This document shows, piece by piece, positions 1 to 8,423 of a stretch of DNA of 10,623 nt. A model generated the notes under the pieces. It was not told the origin of the DNA. It was given only the letters and a program-made list of their open reading frames with translations, and ran no database searches. The position numbers and the translations under genes were made by a program. Source of the stretch: Hungateiclostridiaceae bacterium UBA3922 (lineage in GTDB: Bacteria; Bacillota; Clostridia; Acetivibrionales; DTU013); NCBI GenBank assembly GCA_002386045.1, contig DGEQ01000115.1, positions 7,504-18,126 on the forward strand, read 5' to 3'. The number at the start of each line of letters is the position of its first letter. Position 1 is the first letter of the stretch.

Positions 1-671
1 AACCTGAACCCGTTCCGCAGCATGTCCCTGCCAAGTTCTTCGTCCGAGAAAATCGCCTTGACGCCGCTCTGGGCATCGTCAAAATTGCCCCTGACGCCGA
101 CGACATAAACATTGGAGCCTTCCTGGGTCACCATCTGCTTTTTCTGGACCTGGCTGACCCCGTCCTCAGGGAAGAATACTATGATCCTGGTCCCTTCCAC
201 GTCCCTGAAGCCTTCCAGCGCTGCCTTGCCGGTATCCCCGGAAGTTGCGACGAGGATGACGGTCTCGCATTTCTCGCTGGTTTTCCTGTTGGCTTTGACC
301 AGGAGCCTTGGCAGCAACTGGAGCGCCACATCCTTGAAAGCGCATGTCGGGCCGTGCCATAGTTCAAGCATGTAGGCATTCTCGCTGAGCTTCACCACCG
401 GCGCGATCCTGCTGTCATCGAATTTGCCGCTCCCGTATGCGCCGCTTACGCATTCTGCCAGTTCCGCATCCGTATAGTCGTCGAGAAAACGCCTCAGTAT
501 AAAAACAGCCCTTTCCATGTAATCCATTTTTGAAAGCGAAACTATTTCTTCATGATCCAGCCTGACCTGGGTATCGGGCACGAACAGCCCGCCGTCGGGG
601 GCAAGTCCGCGCTTTATGGCCTCGGCTGATGTCACTTTCCCGGACCAGCCGCGGGTACTCACATAATACAT
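1..671 (-). CDS. thrC: Threonine synthase (3' end beyond the window)
   Basis: PLP-dependent lyase that converts O-phospho-L-homoserine to L-threonine and phosphate, the last step of threonine synthesis, in the cytoplasm. The first 223 codons are visible. The N-terminus reads MYYVSTRG followed by a GLAPDGGLFVP segment (about residues 22-32), typical of the longer threonine synthase class. HGPTCAFKD at 106-114 holds the PLP Schiff-base lysine, K113. ATSGDTGKAA further on is the phosphate-binding loop. The ATG at 671 is preceded by a strong GGGGAGG (685-679) with a 7-nt spacer, which fixes the start. The C-terminal half lies to the left of the window, so completeness cannot be judged. A promoter and competing hairpins lie between this gene and the TPR gene upstream, so thrC probably has its own transcript. 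Family assignment is very secure. Confidence 0.96.
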   Translation of the reverse strand, partial: MYYVSTRGWSGKVTSAEAIKRGLAPDGGLFVPDTQVRLDHEEIVSLSKMDYMERAVFILRRFLDDYTDAELAECVSGAYGSGKFDDSRIAPVVKLSENAYMLELWHGPTCAFKDVALQLLPRLLVKANRKTSEKCETVILVATSGDTGKAALEGFRDVEGTRIIVFFPEDGVSQVQKKQMVTQEGSNVYVVGVRGNFDDAQSGVKAIFSDEELGRDMLRNGFR

Positions 672-701
672 TCAAAAACCTCCCCGGCAAATAAACTGCA
701 A

Positions 702-741
702 AGCATCGGGCAGTTTTCCCGGTGCTTCGTGATACGATGCT
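702..741 (-). promoter_or_regulatory. thrC leader with two mutually exclusive hairpins
   Basis: On the minus strand the thrC leader can form a local hairpin, GCACCGGG (725-718) with CCCGATGC (710-703), which has one C-A mismatch and a 7-nt loop. It can instead form a longer-range perfect 7-bp stem, AGCATCG (741-735... read as CGATGCT on the plus strand) with CGATGCT (708-702). Both use 703-708, so they compete. Only a weak T-rich stretch (TTTGCAGTTTATTT) follows, so this is not a clear terminator. No T-box signature was seen. It could be an attenuator, an mRNA stabiliser or the weak end of the upstream operon. Confidence 0.4.
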
Positions 742-743
742 AT

Positions 744-775
744 ATTATAATAATACAAATGCGGAAAAAATACAA
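744..775 (-). promoter_or_regulatory. Candidate sigma-A promoter for thrC
   Basis: On the minus strand, TTGTAT (775-770) is followed after 17 nt by TATTAT (752-747). An overlapping perfect TATAAT lies at 749-744, but its spacing from the same -35 would be 20 nt. The site sits just after the TPR gene stop codon and about 75 nt before the thrC start, in a clearly A/T-rich patch. The call rests on motif match and position only. Confidence 0.5.
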
Positions 776-791
776 AAGAGTTTTCAATAGA

Positions 792-1949
792 TCACGGTAC
801 CCTGGTCAGTTCATTGATCCTCTGCTGCGCGTTCCTCGTATACCAACTGGGCGGATAGTTGTCCACGAGCTCCTGGTATACCGCCAGCGCACTGCGGGAA
901 TCCTTCAGCAGCTGATGGCTGCGCCCCATGTAGTACAGTGTCGCGGCCATATTGGAGTAATTGGGATCGTATATGCGGACTTTTTCGAAACTTTTGAGGG
1001 CATCCTCGTACTTTCTCGAGTTGTATTCCCTGTAGCCCCTGTCGTATGCCGATTTGGCGGCAAGCGGCATCGCCTTCTCATACAGGCTGTCGAACTTTTC
1101 CTTCTCGGCATCCCTGAATTCTATCGTTTTCATAAGCATGAGCATATCGGCCGCACCTTCGTAATCCTTCGAACTTAGCATCGACTCCACTTCGTAGAGC
1201 TTTATGGCAGCCTTGTAATAGTCGGCCTCTTTCAGCGCTTCATCCTTTTCCCTGAGTGCGGCCTCGTACTTGCCCTCGAGTGCGGCGTACTGCTGGTCGA
1301 ATATCCTTTTGGCCTCATCCACGGCCGCATTTATTTCATCTTCGCTTGGCGGCAGCTGGACAGGCTCTGGTTTGGGAAGTAAGAAGTAAATGAAAGCCCC
1401 CACCAGCAACCCTGTCAGGACGCCTGCGGCAAACCTGGCGATGTTCCGGGCAATACGCCTGTTCCTGTTGGGATCGAACAATGGCCTCTCCGGCCTGGAG
1501 GTTTTCGGCTGTTTTTCTTTTTTCTTCTTCCTGATCCTCTTAAGCGGTTCACCCGGCTGTTGCTGCAGGTTCACGGCAGGGGCAGCGATGCCCTCTTCAG
1601 CAGGTATTATATCCGTCAGCTTGTTGCGCTGCATGAAACCCAGCGCATATACGCTGTTTGCTTCTGAACGTATGACTTTATTGAAGACTTCCGCAGCTTT
1701 TTCCTTTTCACCTACATATGTGTAACATACGCCCAGGAGGTTGAGCGCTTCGTTGAAATGCGGATTCAGGGCAACAGCCTTCCTGAGCTTTATTATCGCC
1801 ATGTCCTCGCTGTCGGTCCTGAGGTCCTCGATGGCCTTGTTGTAAAGGTATACTGAATTGCGTACATTGTCTGGTATGGCCTCACCCCCGCGAACGATTT
1901 CGTCAAGGTCGATGGCCTTGAAATTTTTCAGTTCAGCCTTCACATCCAC
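792..1949 (-). CDS. Membrane-anchored TPR protein with cytoplasmic and extracytoplasmic halves
   Basis: Predicted 385-residue bitopic membrane protein of unknown specific role; TPR domains usually act as protein-binding scaffolds. Residues about 28-92 form two TPR-like repeats (KAIEDL...AIIKLRKAVALNPHFNEALNLLG...A.EVFNKVI). A basic linker follows (KRIRKKKKEK, about 137-146; NRNRRIARNIAR), then one membrane segment at about 172-192. After it come a proline-rich spacer, a charged helical/coiled-coil stretch (about 205-242) and two more TPR-like units (about 298-331 and 335-369). By the positive-inside rule the N-terminus is cytoplasmic and the C-terminal half outside. The GTG at 1949 was chosen because GGGGGGTGA lies 8 nt upstream; the open frame continues to 2027, but that would overlap folC by 58 nt. 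It starts 20 nt after the folC stop, so it is probably in the secA-folC operon. Confidence 0.85.
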   Translation of the reverse strand: MDVKAELKNFKAIDLDEIVRGGEAIPDNVRNSVYLYNKAIEDLRTDSEDMAIIKLRKAVALNPHFNEALNLLGVCYTYVGEKEKAAEVFNKVIRSEANSVYALGFMQRNKLTDIIPAEEGIAAPAVNLQQQPGEPLKRIRKKKKEKQPKTSRPERPLFDPNRNRRIARNIARFAAGVLTGLLVGAFIYFLLPKPEPVQLPPSEDEINAAVDEAKRIFDQQYAALEGKYEAALREKDEALKEADYYKAAIKLYEVESMLSSKDYEGAADMLMLMKTIEFRDAEKEKFDSLYEKAMPLAAKSAYDRGYREYNSRKYEDALKSFEKVRIYDPNYSNMAATLYYMGRSHQLLKDSRSALAVYQELVDNYPPSWYTRNAQQRINELTRVP

Positions 1950-1969
1950 CGAAAACCTCACCCCCCTGG

Positions 1970-3334
1970 TTACTTGGAGAACATGTCTCTCACGGCGCCA
2001 ATGTAATACAGCGATCCAAACGCACAAACCACGCCGCCGGGACCGGCTGACGCTATGCCGGTCCTGACCGCCCTTTCAATTGTATCACTTATCATCACGT
2101 CATTACAATACCTGCTTGCATGTTCCGCCAGCACATCGGCCGGAAGCGCCCTGTTTGAAGGGATCGTCACAGTGATGACCTTCCTGCATCCCGGCAGGGC
2201 GTTCTCCAGCATCGCGCGGTGATCCTTGTCGGCGGCTGCGCCGATGATGAAAGTCAGCGGCCTGCCGGGGAAATACTCGTCCAGTGTTTTTCTCAAAGCC
2301 CTTGCTCCCTCGGGATTGTGGGCGCCGTCTATGATAAACACGGGGTCCTTTGACAGGATCTCCATCCTGCCGGGCCACCTGGCCACCCCGAGCCCGTTCC
2401 TTATGTCCGTCTCCGTTATCCTCCAGCCCTTATCCTTAAGGAGGCTGGCCGCTTCCACAGCAACGGCGGCATTGCGGAGCTGGTGCCTTCCGATCAGGGA
2501 GATCCTCAGCCCTTCGAGTTCCCTGTAGCTGAAAACCTGGCCGTCCGGTCCGAACCCGTGGAGCCTTATTTTCGAAAAATCCACCCTGTGGAGCCTTGCT
2601 CCCCTGTCCCTGCATGCATCTTCGAAAACCTGCATCACTTCCGGCTCCTGGTCATAGACCAGCACATCCCCGCCTTCCTTTATGATGCCGGCTTTTTCGA
2701 AAGCTATCTCCGGCAGCGTGTTCCCGAGCCTTTGCGTATGGTCCCTGCTTATGGTCGTGATGACGGCCAGTTCCGGGACGTCGATGGCATTGGTCGCGTC
2801 GAACCTTCCGCCCATCCCCGTTTCAAGCACCACTATGTCGCATTTCTTCCTGCGATAGTATTCAAGTGCAATGGCAGTGACGATCTCGAACATGATCGGC
2901 CGGTTTTTGCCTTCACCCGCCATCTTATCGGCGCAGTCCCTGACGAGCGCCGTTATGCCGGCCAGTTCATCTTCACCGATTTCTTCCCTGTACGTCTTCC
3001 TGCCCGTTCCACGGCAGCCGGCAGCCATTGCGGCCGTCCCCGGTGCGCCGTTCTCCTGCCCGTCCGCGGCAGGCCTGCTTATGGCTATCCTCTCGGTGAA
3101 CCGCTGCAGGTACGGCGAAGTATAGATGCCTGTCCTGTACCCGGCCTGCGACAGGATGCTTCCAATAAATGCAGACGTTGAACCTTTGCCGTTTGTTCCT
3201 GCGACATGGACAAAGCGAAGTTCCTTCTGCGGGTCGCCCAGCATACCGAGCAGTGTCCTGATGTTCTCCAGACCAAGTTTTTTGCCGAACCTGTTTGCCC
3301 CGTTTATATATTCAAGTGCTTCTTCATATGTCAT
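1970..3334 (-). CDS. folC: Bifunctional folylpolyglutamate synthase / dihydrofolate synthase
   Basis: Mur-ligase-superfamily enzyme that adds glutamate to dihydropteroate and/or tetrahydrofolates using ATP. Visible motifs (numbered from the ATG at 3340) are the P-loop AGTNGKGS at 47-54, TSPYL at 74-78, ETGMGGRFDATN at 173-184, RHQLRNAA at 285-292, RWPGRME at 321-327 and the C-terminal domain motif DGAHNP at 338-343. Length (about 454-456 residues) is slightly above the usual 420-440 because of an Ala/Gly-rich insertion at about 90-118. Two in-frame ATGs are possible: the one at 3334 has GCAGGG 8 nt upstream, while the one at 3340 is only 2 nt from it, so 3334 is preferred. It lies 63 nt after secA and 20 nt before the TPR gene. 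The family is certain; synthase versus bifunctional activity cannot be decided from sequence. Confidence 0.97.
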   Translation of the reverse strand: MTYEEALEYINGANRFGKKLGLENIRTLLGMLGDPQKELRFVHVAGTNGKGSTSAFIGSILSQAGYRTGIYTSPYLQRFTERIAISRPAADGQENGAPGTAAMAAGCRGTGRKTYREEIGEDELAGITALVRDCADKMAGEGKNRPIMFEIVTAIALEYYRRKKCDIVVLETGMGGRFDATNAIDVPELAVITTISRDHTQRLGNTLPEIAFEKAGIIKEGGDVLVYDQEPEVMQVFEDACRDRGARLHRVDFSKIRLHGFGPDGQVFSYRELEGLRISLIGRHQLRNAAVAVEAASLLKDKGWRITETDIRNGLGVARWPGRMEILSKDPVFIIDGAHNPEGARALRKTLDEYFPGRPLTFIIGAAADKDHRAMLENALPGCRKVITVTIPSNRALPADVLAEHASRYCNDVMISDTIERAVRTGIASAGPGGVVCAFGSLYYIGAVRDMFSK

Positions 3335-3397
3335 ATCCATTACCCTGCTTGATAAAACCCCTTACCGGACCTTTTGCTGTGATCCCTGTAAATATCA

Positions 3398-6142
<2,745 letters not shown>

Positions 6143-6191
6143 GTTGACCTCCGGTTCATGATGATTTTTTGTTCTAAAGGAAAGCTGCCCG

Positions 6192-6207
6192 GCTGACGAT
6201 GGTCAGC
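6192..6207 (-). other. Hairpin overlapping the stop codon upstream of secA
   Basis: Perfect 6-bp inverted repeat GCTGAC / GTCAGC around a 4-nt loop. On the minus strand it covers the TGA stop of the small Cys-rich gene, and a further GCC/GGC pairing is possible outside it. Only a weak T-rich tract (TTTCCTTT) follows, about 10 nt later. It may be a poor terminator or an intercistronic processing element before secA. The 60-nt gap shows no convincing promoter. Confidence 0.35.
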
Positions 6208-6568
6208 AGGCTCCATTCGGAGGTGACAGGCCGGATGCGCAGTATCTTTCTCCCGGGCGCACCGGCACGTCCATGTTTTGCCCCACATGGGCGAACAGGG
6301 GCATGCTGTCGTAAACAGTGACAGGCTCGGCCCATGCCGGTATGTCCTTTTGACCGCAAACGGGCGATGCAGATCCGGTATGTTCCCTGAAGGCGCACGA
6401 ACCGCCGCACCTGTATATACCGCTTGTGCCGTCCGCACATGCAGTTTCCGGATCAGCCGGATCCGTCAGCAGATTTGCCATGTTTATGATATGGACTATC
6501 CGTATCTCGGCACTCTTTGGCGCAAGTGCCGATAATATCAGAAAGCCTATGAACAGACCTCTGATCAA
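6203..6568 (-). CDS. Small Cys-rich, possibly exported protein, unknown function
   Basis: A 121-residue protein that I do not recognise. The N-terminus MIRGLFIGFLILSALA has an Arg followed by about 12 hydrophobic residues, like a short signal peptide or anchor. The remainder is polar, with six cysteines (44, 54, 58, 71, 110, 121), an even number that would allow three disulfides outside the cell. The start is a TTG preceded by GGAAAGGAAGG with a 6-nt spacer, which is among the better ribosome sites in the window. Codon choice (ATA Ile, AGG Arg, CTG Leu, GC-rich third positions) matches neighbouring genes. It begins 48 nt after the yerC stop and ends 60 nt before secA, all on the same strand. 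Against it are the short length, the non-ATG start and the lack of any family signature. Overlapping frames on both strands here were judged weaker. Confidence 0.5.
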   Translation of the reverse strand: MIRGLFIGFLILSALAPKSAEIRIVHIINMANLLTDPADPETACADGTSGIYRCGGSCAFREHTGSASPVCGQKDIPAWAEPVTVYDSMPLFAHVGQNMDVPVRPGERYCASGLSPPNGAC

Positions 6569-6616
6569 GCTTTACCTTCCTTTCCCGCAGGCATCGGCCG
6601 GAGCCTGCCCGGGACC

Positions 6617-6979
6617 TTATTCGGGTTCTCCCGTTTTTTCCTTATGACTTCCTTCAACACTGCCGGGTTCCCTTTCGGGCTTTCCCGGGTTCTTTTTTTC
6701 GAGCCTCTCAAGTATCGTCCTGTAGCCGTCGGCACCGTACACAAGGCACCGGTTGACCCTGCTGATGGTAGCAGTGCTGGCTCCGGTCTTTTTTGCGATA
6801 TCTATATAAGTATAACCTTGTCTGAGCATTTTGGCTACTTCAAGTCTCTGGGCCATTGCTTTGATTTCGGAAACAGTGCAAATATCTTCAAAAAAATTGT
6901 AACATTCCTCCAGGTCCTCCAGCAGCAAGATCGCCTCGAACAGGCTGTCGGTCCATTTGTCCCGGATCTTTGAATTCAT
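6617..6979 (-). CDS. yerC: TrpR/YerC-family helix-turn-helix regulator
   Basis: 120-residue DNA-binding protein of the Trp-repressor superfamily, YerC/YecD branch. These are small helical, usually dimeric cytoplasmic regulators whose targets are poorly defined in Firmicutes. The helical core at about 10-50 contains the hallmark LEDLEECYNFFEDICT and MAQRLEVAKMLRQG. The helix-turn-helix spans about 56-78 (YIDIAKKTGASTATISRVNRCL). The last 25 residues are a charged tail (KKNPGKPEREPG...), longer than the compact core needs. The ATG at 6979 is chosen over 6988 because GGGGGA lies 8 nt before it, while it abuts the upstream ATG; family alignment from memory also favours starting at MNSKIRDKW. It is followed by the small Cys-rich gene. 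Nothing in the sequence shows that it binds tryptophan. Confidence 0.93.
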   Translation of the reverse strand: MNSKIRDKWTDSLFEAILLLEDLEECYNFFEDICTVSEIKAMAQRLEVAKMLRQGYTYIDIAKKTGASTATISRVNRCLVYGADGYRTILERLEKKNPGKPEREPGSVEGSHKEKTGEPE

Positions 6980-7026
6980 CAGGTTCATCCCCCGCCCATC
7001 ATACTTGCACTTTAATACAGTAAAAT

Positions 7027-7074
7027 ATTAAATCGTGCTGCTTTTAACATATCAACTTTTTCATCGGCAGTCAA
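7027..7074 (-). promoter_or_regulatory. Candidate overlapping sigma-A promoters for yerC
   Basis: Two minus-strand pairs with 17-nt spacing are visible: TTGACT (7074-7069) with TATGTT (7051-7046), and TTGATA (7055-7050) with TTTAAT (7032-7027). They lie in an A/T-rich gap between the glycosyltransferase stop codon (7080) and the yerC start. No terminator was seen for the upstream gene, so read-through is also possible. Confidence 0.45.
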
Positions 7075-7079
7075 TATGG

Positions 7080-8171
7080 TCAGGCCGCCGGTCTGCCGGA
7101 CCGGAATATGAGGCGGAACGTGCCGGACAGGTCGAAATACAGCGGGATCAGGACATCGACCAGCATGATCCTGCCATCGGTCAATGATCTCATCAGCAAC
7201 CCGTGCACGACCCTGAGGGACATGAAAACGACGGACAGGTAAACCACGAACGGGTTTGCGGAAATAAACCCAAGGAAGAAAAGGATCCAGTACCAGGAAA
7301 GCACCAGGACCGAAGCGATGGCCCCGAACGCCGCACGGGCCTTTTTGCCGGTGCCGGCCCACCCTGCAGTATCCAGGGTTCCTTCCAAAACAGGCCTGTT
7401 CCCGCGGTATTCCATGAAAGGCCCCAGTACCAGCCTGTATCCCTTCCCGTGGAGTATGTCTGCGGGATGTATCCCTCCGGACAGGGCACTGCCGAAAGGC
7501 TCCGGCTGTCCGATCTCCTGCAGCAGTTCCTTCCTTATTGCAAAAGCCGTCCCGGCCGCCCCGGGATATGCACCCAGCTTCACCAGGAACGCCCATGTGA
7601 AATCCCGCCAGGTATTCAGCGCGAATTCGGAAAACCTCTGCCTGAAATCGGCGCCGCCCGTGCTGACTCGCACGCTGACCGTCATCCCTGTTTTTTCTGC
7701 TTTCAGCGGCCTTACCATCCTGACTATGAAATCCTGCCTTACCCTGGCATAGCTGTCCGCAAAAAGGATGATGCCGTGACCCGCCAGCTTCATGGCATGG
7801 GCCAGGACCGAACTTTCGCTGTCCGGCCCCGGAATGGCCGGGCCCATGATGATCCTGCAGTCGATCCCGGGATGGTCGGTTATGACCTTTTGCACCGCAG
7901 GTACCGCAGGGTCGTCGGAGTCACGGAAGCAGAATATATGCTGTACCGGGCCCGCATAATTCTGCCTGAACCATGATTCCAGGTTCCTTTCGAGTCCAGG
8001 TTCCGGGCCGTCCATGACATGGATGACAGACACGCCGGTATCCTCATCCTGTCCGCCCGATGGTACGACGCGGTATGTCCGGTTCATGCAGAGCCTGAAG
8101 AATACCAGCTGGGAACACCAGAGCAGCACGAAAAACGCTCCCAGTGCCAGGCTAATGTACAGCAGCACCAT
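7080..8171 (-). CDS. GT21-like (ceramide glucosyltransferase/HpnI type) membrane glycosyltransferase, probably degenerate
   Basis: Integral membrane protein of about 363 residues with a GT2/GT21-like fold. Numbered from the ATG at 8171: TM1 about 1-25; a GT-A-like domain about 45-270; three C-terminal hydrophobic segments at about 281-303, 307-329 and 334-356. Family resemblance is seen in SVIHVMDGPEPGLERNLES (compare SVLKPLKGxDPGLxxNL of GT21), FRDSDDPAVPAV (D84, D86, D87) and the region around ADILHGKGYRLVL. The metal-binding SDSD of active relatives reads ADSY here (138-141), and the QxxRW motif appears as DTAGW (267-271), so catalysis is doubtful. The ATG at 8171 has GGGGGGA 7 nt upstream and begins directly at TM1; the frame extends to an ATG at 8213 and a GTG at 8219 without a good ribosome site. 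A minus-strand TATAAT lies at 8242-8237. A divergent but active transferase is the alternative. Confidence 0.72.
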   Translation of the reverse strand: MVLLYISLALGAFFVLLWCSQLVFFRLCMNRTYRVVPSGGQDEDTGVSVIHVMDGPEPGLERNLESWFRQNYAGPVQHIFCFRDSDDPAVPAVQKVITDHPGIDCRIIMGPAIPGPDSESSVLAHAMKLAGHGIILFADSYARVRQDFIVRMVRPLKAEKTGMTVSVRVSTGGADFRQRFSEFALNTWRDFTWAFLVKLGAYPGAAGTAFAIRKELLQEIGQPEPFGSALSGGIHPADILHGKGYRLVLGPFMEYRGNRPVLEGTLDTAGWAGTGKKARAAFGAIASVLVLSWYWILFFLGFISANPFVVYLSVVFMSLRVVHGLLMRSLTDGRIMLVDVLIPLYFDLSGTFRLIFRSGRPAA

Positions 8172-8236
8172 GTATCCATCCCCCCGGCACAGATTAATGA
8201 AGGCATCTTTCATCGACACATATTGCCGTATACGCC

Positions 8237-8242
8237 ATTATA
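8237..8242 (-). promoter_or_regulatory. Possible -10 box for the glycosyltransferase gene
   Basis: A perfect minus-strand TATAAT about 65 nt upstream of the ATG at 8171. No good -35 hexamer is visible at 16-18 nt upstream, so the call is weak. It shares the divergent intergenic region with the fic promoter. Confidence 0.3.
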
Positions 8243-8312
8243 TTACCATATATCCTGTCCGACGGTAAAACGGCCGCATCGGTTCCCGAAAATGCAGGAT
8301 AAATCATTTTTA

Positions 8313-8340
8313 TTGATTATACGCCGTTTTTCGATATAAT
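8313..8340 (+). promoter_or_regulatory. Sigma-A-type promoter for the Doc/Fic gene
   Basis: TTGATT (8313-8318) and a perfect TATAAT (8335-8340) are separated by 16 nt. Transcription would begin near 8347, giving a leader of about 75 nt before the ATG at 8424. This is among the best promoter matches in the window. Confidence 0.65.
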
Positions 8341-8348
8341 TTAATTAG

Positions 8349-8384
8349 TTTTCCGGCCTGCCGCAGCGAAAAGCAGGCGGAAAA
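8349..8384 (+). promoter_or_regulatory. Strong hairpin at the 5' end of the Doc/Fic mRNA leader
   Basis: TTTTCCGgCCTGC (8349-8361) pairs with GCAGGCGGAAAA (8373-8384), giving 12 bp with one bulged G and an 11-nt loop. It begins within a few bases of the predicted transcript start. No T-run follows on either strand, so it is not an obvious terminator. It could stabilise the mRNA, affect translation or, as DNA, serve as an operator. Confidence 0.45.
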
Positions 8385-8423
8385 ATGCAGGGGATGCAAA
8401 AGCAGGAACAGAAGGAGAATCAT

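Noticed and set aside
1950..2027. N-terminal extension of the TPR gene into folC
   Set aside because: The added residues (Trp/Arg-rich) look like out-of-frame folC coding sequence, and a good ribosome site supports the GTG at 1949.
2483..3181. Plus-strand 232-codon frame opposite folC, and a similar frame at 3126-3710
   Set aside because: Both are antisense to certain genes, with compositions typical of shadow frames and no recognisable motifs.
3341..3397. Possible terminator between secA and folC
   Set aside because: No stable hairpin followed by a T-run was found; the gap looks like a plain intercistronic spacer.
7203..7976. Plus-strand 257-codon frame opposite the glycosyltransferase-like gene
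   Set aside because: The minus-strand frame has coherent membrane segments and GT21-like motifs; the plus frame is proline-rich and has no domain features.
8385..8423. Upstream ATG at 8385 for the Doc/Fic gene
   Set aside because: It directly abuts the leader hairpin and has no Shine-Dalgarno, whereas AAGGAG sits 6 nt before the ATG at 8424.
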